20,371 nt of DNA from Pelagophyceae sp. CCMP2097 (Eukaryota > Sar > Pelagophyceae). Location: NCBI GenBank assembly GCA_026770575.1, contig MU657381.1, positions 34,606 through 54,976 on the forward strand, written 5' to 3'. The notes beneath the pieces are model-generated. The model saw nothing but the letters and a program-made list of their open reading frames with translations. It made no database searches and was not told the origin of the DNA. Shown here one piece after another: positions 8,225 to 18,428 of the stretch. How positions within the stretch are numbered: position 1 is the stretch's first letter; every line of letters begins with the position of its first letter. The translations under genes and the position numbers were made by a program.

Positions 8225-9087
8225 TAGACCCGCTTTCTGAGCGCAGCGAGCCGAAATCGCCGAAATAAAAAAACGCCGCTCGTGTAAAAAGTCTTACTGG
8301 ATACGTATCCGATTACCGGATAACATATCCGCTTTTCCTCTCAAACTACGACCTGGGAGGCACCGCCCCGCCGCGCACCGACGTCCCCCTGGGGTCAGGA
8401 GTGTCGCGATGGACGCGCCACGACACCTATACCCCGGAACCGCGAGCCTCCTTTCCCCTGGAGGCGCGCGGGCTGTTTTCGGTGTGTCCGAAAATGGTCT
8501 CGCCTGAACCGCTCCAACTCCCCGATGCGGTCGAACTGCCTCAATATGAAGCCGGGCCCATGCTCGGGAGGTACCATGCGTGCGCGCGCAGCCGCCGGAC
8601 CTCGCCTGGCGGCTCGGGGAAGGCCGTCGGGCCTAGGCTCGGCAGCCCCACTTTTGCGCGTTCGTTTGGGCGAAACTTGGCTCGCTGCGCTCGATAACCC
8701 CCCCCCGGAGGTTCATATCAAATCTTAAGTACTGCACGCATGTTCCAAAGTCAAATTGCCAAAATTTAAAACGGCATTCCGTTAAACTTTGGGCGCGAGT
8801 ATCTCAGCGCGGACCCCGCCCGCGGAGCTAAAGTTGACGGATCGTGAAAGCTCGCGTCGAGACGCGTCGACTCCATCAAACAGTTTGTCTCAATTCGAGA
8901 ATCGTGATTTTGAAAAGCGGGTCTTCATGTACCCATCTCGAGATACTACATGACATTGTATCGACATCATGATGATTTCGAAATCGGCGATCTTGGAACA
9001 AACTCAGCAACGGGAAAGATCGCGGGCCGGGACTGCCCATCACGAACACGAAAGGGTGCTTCTCGCACCCGCCGCCGCGCCGCTTCG
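8225..9087. other. Intergenic region upstream of the coiled-coil/kelch gene; no gene recognised
   Basis: GC content rises here. The region holds a 12-bp palindrome, GGATACGTATCC, at 8299-8310 and a 14-bp inverted pair, GAGCGCAGCGAGCC (8239-8252) and its complement (8679-8692). It also has a C-run at 8697-8706. Short frames at 8401-8728 have no recognisable protein content. The last 200 bp should contain the promoter of the kelch gene, but I see no TATA or initiator that I would defend. Confidence 0.4.
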
Positions 9088-10907
9088 ATGCGCCGCTTTC
9101 TCCCCGGCGCGGTGCTGCGCGGGCTCCTGGGCGCGCCCAATGCCGCGGCGCCGGCGCCCTCGGGCTTGGCGCGCGCCGTCGAGTCTCTCAAATGCACCGG
9201 CGCGGCACACGCCGCGAGCGCCGCCGCCGCCATCGAGGCCGTCGAAAGCGCCGTCGCCGCCGAACAGGTCGACCATAAGCCCGGCGTCTTGGACCGACGG
9301 CGCTCGTGACGCGTCGAGCGTCGCAGCTCGGCCGTCCTAGGCGCAGCTCGCGCGCGACCGGGCCGCGCTCGCCGCTGACCGCGCGGCGCTGACGCGCGAC
9401 CGGGCGGCGGTTGAGAAAGCCGACGCGACGATGCGCGCCGCATCACCCCGAGTCGCCGTATGGGATCACGCACAGGAGCCCACGTCGGAGAGGTTGGATG
9501 CTCCCGGGGGTCCTCTGCGCCCCCTGTTGTATGGGTGGATCCCTACGGGTTCGATCGCGCGCGGCTCAGGTGATGCCCTGCGGCGACGCGATTGTGACCG
9601 TCGACGTGGGCGGCGTGCCGTTCAAGACGTCGCGCGCCGTGCTGACGGCAGTGCCGGACAGTTTGCTGGGGCGCATGTTCGGGCGCCTCGACGCTGCGGG
9701 CGGCGGGCCCGTGTTCATAGACCGCAACGGCGAAAAATTCGGCGTGGTCCTCGACTTCCTGCGCGACCTCGATTCGGCGGCGACGCGGCGCGCAATCGCC
9801 GCGCTGCCCGAGGACAAGGGCCAGGCGCTGGTGCGCGAGTTCGAGTTCTTCGGCCTCTCGGCCGCTGTCTTCAAGGATGCGCAGCCCTGGGTCCCAGCCA
9901 AGCCGTGGACCGAGGGCCGCGTCATCGCGCCCGGTGGGAAAATGAAGGAGGCGCAGCCGGTCCCGGCCAAGCCGTGGATCGAGGGCCGCGCCTTTGCGCC
10001 CGGCCCGAAGATGAGCGCCGAGCGCCGCGGCTGCGCGGCCGTCTCCGCGGGCGGTCGCGTCGTCGTGATCGGCGGGCACGCGGGCGGGTCCGGCGCGACG
10101 GGGACGGAATACGTCGACGCGCGTTCCATGAAGTTCCAAGAAGGCCCGCAGCTCCTCCGGGGCCGCCACGGCTGCGCGGCGGTGCAGCTCGACGCCCAGC
10201 GCGTCCTCGTCGTCGGCGGCGTCGACGGGCTCCACCTGAAGTCGACTGAGATCCTGCACGTCAAGACAAACAAGCTTGCGCCCGGGCCGGACATGCCCCA
10301 AGCCCGCTACAAGTGCGCCGCCGTCCAGCTCGACGCCCGGCGCGTCCTCGTCGTCGGCGGCCGCGCCACGGGCGGCGAGGGCAAGGTGCAGCTGGCGACA
10401 ACGACCATCCTGAGCCTCGACACCATGGCCTTTGCGCCGGGGCCCGACATGCTCGCCGGCCGCGAGGGCTGCTGCGCCGTCCAGCTCGACGCCCACCACG
10501 TCTTCGTCGCCGGCGGCGCAGGCGCGCTCGGCCAGCTCAAATCGACTGAGATCCTCGACGTGCGGACGATGCGGTTTGCGGCCGGGCCGCCCCTGGCTTT
10601 CGCGCGCGAAGACTCCGCCGCCGTGGCCGTCGACGAGAGGCACGTCCTCATCCTCGGCGGGCAGGGGGGCTCGCCGCTGCAGGCGCTCAAGTCGACGGAG
10701 TTGCTCGACGTGGCGAAGATGGCGTTTGCGCGCGGGCCCAATATGAAGGCCGTGCGCGCCGGCTGTGCGGCGGCGCGGCTCGACACCGTCGGCGGCCGGA
10801 AACGCATCCTCGTCGCCGGCGGCTACGGATCCTACGCAGGGACCGCCGCCGGGCAGCCGCCGCAGGCGATGATCCTCGCGACGACGGAAGAGGTCCTCGA
10901 GGTGTGA
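9088..10907 (+). CDS. Coiled-coil / T1-BTB (K+ channel tetramerisation-type) / six-kelch-repeat protein, three exons
   Basis: My model is exon 1 at 9088-9267, exon 2 at 9341-9457 and exon 3 at 9570-10907, giving about 544 residues. Both introns are GT-AG and phase 0 (73 and 112 nt). They join an Ala-rich helix (AAAAIEAVESAVAAEQ) to a heptad-like coil (AQLARDRAALAADRAALTRD) and then to the T1/BTB domain DAIVTVDVGGVPFKTSRAVL, with FIDRNGEKFGVVLDFLRDL downstream. BTB domains of this type assemble multimers and often bind cullin-3. The C-terminus has six kelch units, each with a hydrophobic strand and Gly-Gly: VVVIGGHAGG, VLVVGGVDG, VLVVGGRATGG, VFVAGGAGA, VLILGGQGG, ILVAGGYGS. These should form one six-bladed beta-propeller for protein binding. 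A substrate-adaptor role for ubiquitin ligation is inferred. The start codon is uncertain. Between BTB and propeller the AKPWxEGR segment is duplicated. The gene is convergent with the ABC transporter. Confidence 0.8.
9887..10011 (+). repeat. In-frame tandem duplication inside the kelch gene linker
   Basis: The linker encodes AKPWTEGRVIAPGGKM and then AKPWIEGRAFAPGPKM, two copies of a segment of about 23 residues, highly similar at DNA level. It adds a partial kelch-like outer strand ahead of the first full repeat. It is probably a recent in-frame tandem duplication. Confidence 0.7.
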
Positions 10908-11383
10908 GGCCGGGCCTGAGCGCGCCTCACGACGGCGCCGCGCGATGCCACGCGCGCGACGACGCCCCGCGCAACGCCGCCCCGCGCAACGCCGCGCGCA
11001 TCGAGCAGCGGCGGCGCTCCGAGGGCCCGGCCCGGAGCGCGGCGCGCGATCACTTCGAGCCCGAGCGACCTGCTCCTGTGATACTTATGATTCGGAAGTC
11101 GTGCCCGGCTCGACCGGCGCCCTCGGACCCGGGCGCGACGAGGCCCAGACAAACCCAGCAGACGGGATCAGACGAGAGCGAAAGACTAGGCTACCGTGCA
11201 AGGGTCCTTCCTGTGCGCGCCTCTTGAGGTCTCTTGAGGTCTCGCCACTGGCCCCGGGCCCCTTTTGACGCGGCACGGGAGTCGGGACGGCCCTGGTGTA
11301 CAGTGTAGACATCATATGTTATTCGTAAAAATGGCGCACGCGGCCGTCGGCGGGCGATTTAACGCAGCCGTCGTCACTCACGC
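10908..11383. other. Intergenic region between convergent genes, with short tandem repeats
   Basis: This should hold the 3' ends of both neighbours. It contains a doubled CGCCCCGCGCAACGC near 10965-10996 and a doubled CTCTTGAGGT at about 11219-11240. No ORF with protein-like content was recognised. Confidence 0.5.
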
Positions 11384-14300
11384 TCACGCGATGGGCGCCG
11401 CCTTTGGCGCGCCGTTGGGCGCCTTCTTCTTCGACGCGGCGTGCATCTGCTGGAAGAAGCCGCCCGGCGTGTTGAGCAGGTCCGCCGGCGCGCCCTGCTC
11501 GACGACGGCGCCGTCGGCCAAGACGAGGAGCGCGTCGGCGTCGAGGATCGTGTGCAGGCGGTGCGCGATGGTCAGCGTCGTCGACTCAAAAAACGTTTCG
11601 CGGAGCGTCTTTTGCACGAGGGCGTCCGTGTCGTTGTCGATGCTCGCCGTCGCCTCGTCGAGCATGATGATCTTGGGCGATCGCAGGAGCGCGCGCGAGA
11701 TGCAGACGAGCTGCCGCTGGCCGACGCTGAGGTTGGAGCCGCCCTCTTGGATCTGCGTGGAGAGGCCGTCTTTCAGGCCCCGGACGTACGCCGCCATGTG
11801 CACCTTGTCCAGCGCGTCCCAAATCGCCTCCACAGAGTACTCGTCAAACGGGTCCACGTTGAACTTCAAAGTCGCCGTGAACAGGACCGGGTCCTGCGGG
11901 ATGATGAAGCAGGCGCGGCGGAGCTCGAAGAGCGGCAGCGACGCAATGTCGACGCCGTCGATGCGAATGGCGCCGCTCTCGGCCTCGACGATGCGCCACA
12001 GCGCGTTGGCGATGGACGACTTGCCCGACCCCGTGCGGCCGACGATGCCGACCTTGCTGCCGCCCGGCACGGAGAACGAAATGGCCTTGAGCACGAGCGG
12101 GCCCTGGCGGTAGCGCATCTCCACGCGGTCGAAGACGATACCCCCCGTCGTCGGCGCAAACGCCTCGGCCTTGATCGCCCAGCCGTCTTCTCGAGTTTTG
12201 CCGCCCTGCTGGTCCAGCGCGACGTCGCGCTCCTGCGGCACGTGCTCGGCGTAGTCCTGGATGCGCTCCACCGACGCCATGTTCGAGGCGAGGACGGAGG
12301 AGAGCTTGACCGTCTGCTTCAAGAAAGTGGATATCTCGATGGCGGCGGTGAGGGCGAGGCCGAGCCACTCTGGGGAGATGAGCTTGCCGTCGGACGCGAC
12401 AGCCAAAGCGGCGACCGATGCCGCCGTCAGCGCCGCGAGCTGATCCAGGCGGATCGTCAACCAGTTAAACGCCTGCTGCTCCATCGTCGCGGCGGCGGTA
12501 AGGTCGTCCAAGCGCCTGCATAGCTTTGTGACGAAGCGCTCCGAGGCCCCGTAGGCGCGGATGACGCCGACGCCGTTCAGAGTCTCGCTAAAGTCGGCAA
12601 GCACGGGCGACCGCGCCTGCTTCGCCAGCCGAGACAGCGCCGTCGAGGCGCCGCGGAACGTCCGGTCGATGCGCCGGTAGATGAAAATCAGCGGCACGGC
12701 CATGACGACGAAGATGCCCTGCGTCGCCACGGCGATGGCCACGACGGCACCGAGGACGTACATGACGGTGCCGCAGAACTCGCTCATAGTCCGCGAGAGC
12801 TCCGAGTCGACAGTGAGCATGTCGGCCCCGAAGCGGTTTAAGATGCGACCCAGCGGCGTCACGTCGAAGAATGACACGGGCGCGCGGAGCACGCGCGTCA
12901 CCAGGTCCTGGTGGATCACATTGGCGGCGCGGACGCGGTGCATGGCCAAAAAGTAGCCGCGGCCGCCCAGGCCGGCGACGGCGAGGAGGGCGAACATGAG
13001 GTAAAAGTTGATAAACTGCGTCACAGCCGCCTCGCCGGGCTTGGTCCTGCGCGACCACCCCGCCAGGTAAAACTGCCCCGCCAGCTCGGCGCCGCGGCCG
13101 CCGAACATGAATATCAAAGCGAAGACAATGACGCCGTAGCCGCCCGATTGGACAAAGTAGACCCAGACCTTGGTCGCCACCCGGCCGCGCATCGCCGACT
13201 CGTCGACCACCAGGCGGCCGTCCGCGTCAGACGCCTCCAGTGGCACCGCCACGGCCACGACGGGCGCCTACACGTCGTTGGTGAAGAGGCGACGGGCTCC
13301 GTCCGATGGCAACGTCCGCGTGCCACAGCAGTCCGCGAGGGAAATCAAAAGAGGCTACGCACGTCGCCCAGCTCGGCGCCGGTGTCGCCGGCCTCGTCTG
13401 CCACAGCGAATTCCTCGTCGTCCTCGTCGGCGGTCTCGGCTTTGAGTTCGCCCATCTCCACGCCCGCCGCCGCCAGGGCGTCGTACGACCCCGTGGCCAC
13501 GACGGCGCCGTCCTTCATCACGACGACGACGTCGCAGCGCGGCAGCACCGCCGCGTGGTGCGTCACCAGCACGCGCGTCCGGCCGAAGAGCGTGCCGCCG
13601 ACGTCGCCGCCGTTCATGGGGTCGAGGCAAAAATCCACCAAATGCTTGCAGACGTGCGAGTCAACCGCCGAAAGCGGATCGTCCAAAAGCACCACAGCCG
13701 CGGACCGGCAGTACGTCACGCGCGCGAGCCTACGCGGGGTGGGGCGTCGAGAGAAAGGCCAACGGACCGGAAAGGCCGGGGACCGCCCGAGAGACCGGGA
13801 TGACGCCGACTTACGCGATGCGGGCCTTTTGGCCGCCGCTCAGGTTGATGCCGCGCTCGCCAATCTCACACTCGACGCCGCCGGGCAGCTGCTTGATGTC
13901 GTCGGCAAGGGCGCAGCTCTGGACGACGGAGTCGAAGCGCTCCTGGTCGAATTCCTCGCCGAACGTGATGTTGTCGCGCAGCGTGGCGTTGATGACCCAC
14001 GGCACCTGCGTCGCCAGCGCGGCGGTGCCCGGGCGGCGCGCCAGCGTGCCGCCGACCTTGTCGACCTCGCCGAGGATGGCCGAGAGCAGCGACGACTTAC
14101 CGCTCCCCACGGGGCCCACGACGCCGACAAGGTCGCCCGCGCGAATGGTGAGCGTCACTTTATCCAGCGTCACGCGCATCACACGCTGCGGTGCCTCGAC
14201 GTCTTCCTCCTCCTTCTCCTCCGACTTGGACTGCGCCGACTTCGCCGACTGCTTCGTCGGCTGCCGCACCGCGACGCCCGGCGCCTCGGCGCCGGGAAAC

Positions 14301-16375
14301 TTCTTCGTCCGGGAGAAGAACGAATTCGTCGACTTGCGCGAGAAGAACGACGGACGTTTGCCCGCGGTCAAGGCGGCGTACGTCTGCACCGTGTCGACCG
14401 GCGACGGCGCCTCGTCCTCGTCGTTGCCGATCTGGAGGGCCTCGGGCGCGTTTACGAGCTCCGCGGGGTCCCAGGCGAACGACGCCGCGTCGAGCCGGGC
14501 GACGATTCCGCCGAAGTCGCAGTCGAGGGTCTCGACGTCGACCTTGAGCTCGGCGCAGTTCAAAAAGTTTGTAATGCGCTTGCACGAGACGCGGTAGACC
14601 AGAAAGTTGATGAGGACAAAGGGCAGGAACGCCAGCGGCAGCCGGAGGAGGGAGAAGAGCGCGAGCGTGGAGAAGGCCGTCGAGGCGTCGAGCGTCTTGC
14701 CCATTTTCTGCGTGTAGTACGTGAAAATGACGACGGGCTGGATGATGGGAGCCCCCAGCATGACGACGGCGAACCCGATACTGATGATGTACGCCTGCTT
14801 CCGCAGCACGCGCGCCTCGGCGTCGCGCAACAAAAGCAGCTTCTTCCGGAAGGGCTCCTCCCACGCGAGGAACTTGATGATGCGCACGCCCGCGAGGACC
14901 TCGTTCATCAGCTTGGTGCGCTCGTCCGAGCATTTCAAATACTGCTTCTGCAGCATCAGGTACGGCACGAGCACCTACAAACGCGAGGTCCGCCTGGCGT
15001 ATGCTTCCCTGCAAAGGCTCTGCTGTTGGTCGACGCACGCAGAGCTGCAGCGGGATGCACATGATCATAAAGGCGAGACCGATCCACATGGCCTCGCCGA
15101 CGAGGACGTAAATAAAGAAGAGGCAGACGACGATTTGCACGGGGCCCGCGACGAGGATGCCGATGAAGGAGAGCAGCTTTTGCACGGAGACGGCGTCGCT
15201 GCTAAAGAGGTTGACCACCTTGCCCGTCGCGTACTCCAGCTTCGCCGCCGGCGCCAGCGCCCGGAGCGCCTTCTTGTACAGCGCCAGCGACGACGCCGTC
15301 GCCATCTCGCACCCCGCGTGCACCATCTCCACGTCGTACCTAATACGCCACGTCGTCACAAAAGGCCCTTGGGGCGAGGCGGCCTGCACTCTCCACTAAA
15401 CTGCCGTCGCTGGGTATACGATGTGCGCGCGCCTCACCTCGCGCGGAAGAGCGACCCGAGCGTCGGGGCCGCGTAGAGCACGCCCACGAGGATCCACAGC
15501 GTCGATTGTTTCAGCCCGCCCGTGTTGTTGGCGCCGTCGTCGTCCGTCTCCAGCTCCTGGAAGTGCGAGACGAGGAGGCGCAGCGCGAGGACGGGCACGA
15601 GCTGCAGCACGGCCTCGAGGAGGTAGAACCCAATCGCCTTGGCGAAGCGCCCGTAGCCGCCCTGGATGCTGCGCAGCTGCGCCGCGAAGAGCGACGGATT
15701 CGGCTTCTTCGACTCGATGGCCCACTCGCGCATGAAGCGCTGCTCGACCTGCGGGAACGCGTCGGGCCGCCGCCTCATAAACCTTCTCTCCCGCTGCGAG
15801 CCCCGCGACGCCCCGCGGCCGCCCTCCGCCAACGGGCCTCTACAACGGGCCTCCTCTCCGCTCGGTGCACGGCGCGGCTCCGGCGGCCCTCGTAGAGACT
15901 TTCCCGGCCTGGGCTGCCTCTTGTGCGGCCTCAGCGCCGTCTCCGCAGGGCGCGCAGCTCTCGCCGGTCGCCGCCCGCGCGCCTCCGGGACGCGGGTCCG
16001 AACGGCTCTGCTCTCGCAGCCCTTGCGCGGGCGGCCGACGTCGGCCTTGGTGATGTCAATGCCCTTTGATAAAAGCGCGTCCATGTAAGAGAGCGTCCAC
16101 TTCGAGGCGCATCCCGCGTGCTCCTCGGCGTTGGTGCGCGCGGGCGCCGCATCGGCGGCAGCCGCATCGGCGGCGGCGCTACTACAACGGGGCGGTGTCG
16201 GGCGCTGACGAAAGGCACCCGCGCCGACGACCCCCGGCCGGCGCCGTTCAGTCGAATTGCCATCGGGACGCTGCGCAGTCGGCACGCGTCGCCGCCACCC
16301 TGCGGCGCCGTCTTGGCGCTCGCGCCGTCCTTTCCTAGCATCTTCCCCACCTGACTCAGTAGGCGTTCTATACAT
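11384..16375 (-). CDS. ABC transporter, subfamily C (MRP/multidrug-resistance-associated type), full-length TMD-NBD-TMD-NBD, six exons
   Basis: An ATP-driven membrane exporter, typically of organic anions, glutathione or other conjugates; the substrate is not readable here. Exons (minus strand): exon 1 within about 16030-16375, then 15438-15748, 15039-15390, 13815-14974, 13363-13729 and 11384-13267 (stop TGA). Phases agree at every mapped junction from exon 2 on; introns are 47-95 nt with donors such as GTAAGT, GTGCGT and GTGAGG. NBD1 has Walker A GPVGSGKSS, signature LSGGQ and Walker B VVLLDDPLSAVDSH. NBD2 has GRTGSGKSS, LSVGQ, IIMLDEATASID and the H-loop IAHRL. Asp instead of Glu after NBD1 Walker B is normal for ABCC proteins, as is one degenerate site. 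Exon 1 carries KWTLSYMDALLSKG, the usual lead-in to TMD1. No TMD0 is visible. Exons 2-6 alone encode 1357 residues. The region 15749 to about 16045 stays open in frame and could be an intron or an Arg/Pro-rich insert. Confidence 0.9.
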
Positions 16376-16386
16376 GTACTACAAGA

Positions 16387-16400
16387 GTAGGAATTCCTAC
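16387..16400. promoter_or_regulatory. 14-bp palindrome, copy 1, upstream of the ABC transporter
   Basis: The perfect palindrome GTAGGAATTCCTAC lies just outside the longest possible start of the transporter. The identical sequence recurs at 16533-16546. Twin palindromes upstream of a gene suggest binding of a dimeric transcription factor. The role is inferred only. Confidence 0.4.
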
Positions 16401-16871
16401 ATCATGATTGAAGAGATCTGATGCGCGTTTGAGGGACCTCCCTCTTGGCTCGAAATTCTTTTGTTTTCTTCTGACACGACCTTCCAGAAAAATCCCAATG
16501 ACACGTAACGTCAACGGGACGCGTCATACAATGTAGGAATTCCTACGTATACGTATCCTTCTTCGTTTGCTGCGGCCGGCCCGCTGCTGGACCCGTACGG
16601 ACCGCGCCGACGCGCGCGCCGCGGGCGCTGCCGTCGCGGCCCGCCCTGGCGCCGCCGCCGCAGCGCCGAGGGCCTAATCCTAAGCGAACCGGCCAGGACC
16701 CCCTCGGACGAGACTCCCTCGCTCGCCGCTCCGCCTCGCGGCCCGGGCGCCCGACGGCGCGTGCTTAGTAACCCGCGCGTGCTTTGCATCTCGAAAGCGT
16801 CCGTGCGCGCGTTACTTTGGAGATGCTAAAGTGCGTCGACATGAACCGTGATGAACGCCGCACTTTAAACT
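16401..16871. other. Intergenic region upstream of the ABC transporter
   Basis: It separates the transporter start from the stop of the CCCH gene; both genes are on the minus strand. The left half is of mixed composition and includes the second palindrome. The right half (16560-16780) is very GC-rich, and its open frames show only Arg/Pro/Ala low complexity. No gene recognised. Confidence 0.5.
16533..16555. promoter_or_regulatory. 14-bp palindrome, copy 2, overlapping a second palindrome
   Basis: Second copy of GTAGGAATTCCTAC (16533-16546), 146 bp from the first. It overlaps a 12-bp palindrome, TACGTATACGTA (16544-16555). The cluster lies in the gap between the transporter start and the end of the CCCH gene, so it most likely serves the transporter if it is regulatory. 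Confidence 0.4.
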
Positions 16872-18264
16872 CTAGCGGCCGCGCGTGAAGCCGTCCTTCT
16901 TGCCTCTGGCTGCGACGCCGCGCTTGTTCTTCAGCACTTTGTCGCGCGCGGCGGCGGCGGCGAGGCCTTCGCGGCGCCGGCGCCGCATCTCCACGTCGGC
17001 CTTGGCGGCGGCGCGGCAGGCGCGCGACGCCGCCGCGAGCGCCGCCGCCGCGGCGTCGGGGGCGAAGGCGAAGAGGCGGTGTGTGACGGCCTCAGGCAGC
17101 GCGGCCACGTCCAGCGCCGGTCGCGGGGCCGGCGCGGCCGGCGGAGCGGCGGACGCCGAGGCGGGCTCCGAGAACGACCCGGAGACGGACGTCGACCGCA
17201 GCCGCGCCTCGGACGCCAGGAAGCGCGCCTCAAAGGCCTACGGGGCGCGCGTCGAAAGCCTCGCAGCCTCGTTCCGCGGGACGGGGCGCGCGCGGCCGCG
17301 TCGGCGCCGGGCGCACCTTCCAGACGACGACGTCTTCTGCGTCGTGCGCGAGCCAGCCGCGCGAGGCGCAGAAGCGCAGGCGCGCCGCCTGCTTGACGAG
17401 CGCGCGGTTGCGGCGCAGCTGCAGCGACGGTAGCGCGGCGCGTTTCGCGGCGTCGACGACGGGCGACTCGAACGAGGCGCGCTCGCACCTGCGCGCGTCC
17501 CTCGGGCCGGGGGCGAGGCGCGGGCCGGGCTCAAGGTCGGGGCATGCACGCTCGTCTCCGCGGCGGCCGCGCCTAAGGGACGCGGCGGCGGACGTGGCGC
17601 TGACGGTACTGCGCCAGGCCGTGCCGCAAAAGTCGACGACGGCGAGGACCAGCGAATCCGGCATGGCGCGGCCCGGGAACACGTCGTCGAACGACGCGCC
17701 GCCGCGCCCCGCCGCCGCGTCCTCGGACGCCGCGCGCGCGCGCGCCCGCGGCGGCGCGGCGGCGCGCGCGCCGCCGTCGTCTCGGCGGCCGTGGTGCCGC
17801 GGCGGCCACAGGAGGTCCGACGTGCCGCATACGACGTCGAGCGCCGCGTCCGTCGCCGCGGCGCCCTTGGCCGCGTCCGCCTTGGGCGCGTCCGCGTTGT
17901 CGTCCGCGGTGGCCGCGCTGCGCCGGAGGCCGCCGATGGAGACCGCGTGCGCGTGTTTGCAGCGCCGGTTGCCGCAGGCGTCGTCGCGGAAGAACGCACG
18001 GCAGTTCGGCCGCGCCTGCGCGGCGCGCGGTGCGCGGCGACACGGGCGCTGCGGGCCGCGCTGCGCTGGCGCGGCGGCGGGTCGCACCTCTGCGTCGTCG
18101 GCGGCGAGGTAGACGGTGGCGTCGGCGTCAAAGGCGAATAACTTGAGGAGCAAGTTTTCCGGCTCGACGAGCAAACCCTCGGCCTTGAGCTTTTTGACCT
18201 CCTTCGCAGCCGACTTGCGCAGCTGCGCCAGCTCGATGCGGCGCTCCCAGTTGCCCTTGACCAT
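16872..18264 (-). CDS. CCCH zinc-finger protein with F-box-like C-terminal segment, two exons
   Basis: My model is exon 1 at 17317-18264 (ATG, MVKGNWERRIELAQLRKS) and exon 2 at 16872-17237 (stop TAG), giving 437 residues. The 79-nt GT-AG intron is phase 0 and joins AEDVVVWK to AFEARFLASEARLRS. The zinc finger is CRAFFRDDACGNRRCKHAH (C-x8-C-x4-C-x3-H), a type that usually binds RNA. The lead-in KGNWERRIE is one I associate with C3H1 proteins of pelagophyte-like algae. Exon 2 has an F-box-like helix set, ALPEAVTHRLFAFAPD, followed by Ala-rich helices and a basic end, KKDGFTRGR. A similar LPDSL-type segment, AMPDSLVLAVVDFCGTAW, sits in exon 1. F-box segments recruit targets to SCF ligases, but this one is weak. 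The Arg-rich part after FCGTAW could hide a further intron. Whether RNA binding or protein turnover dominates is unknown. Confidence 0.65.
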
Positions 18265-18428
18265 CGCGGCGCGAAGGGCGTGGCCAAGGAGGCCACCTGC
18301 AGTCTCAGTACAACAAGCGCGACGCGGTCGCACGGTCTACTAGAGTCACAAGGCGCGCTCCGTCAAGGGGGGTTCCGGTTTACAGAAAGGGCGCGACGGT
18401 CGACTTTAAACCCGGCCTTTTGAGGTAA
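18265..18428. other. Upstream region of the CCCH gene
   Basis: The short gap between the CCCH start codon and the terminal repeat of the next element should hold the minus-strand promoter. No specific motif is identified. Its last part, 18413-18431, is a 19-bp sequence that recurs with one mismatch at 19244-19262. Confidence 0.4.

Noticed and set aside
8395..8728. Overlapping short ORFs in GC-rich DNA
   Set aside because: Mixed composition, no motif, no support for one frame over another.
9543..10643. 366-codon minus-strand ORF
   Set aside because: Antisense shadow of the kelch gene; its repeats mirror the kelch repeats.
12911..15064. 717-codon plus-strand ORF
   Set aside because: It lies antisense to the ABC transporter exons and introns; its Arg/Asp/Leu-biased text is a shadow of GC-rich coding on the other strand.
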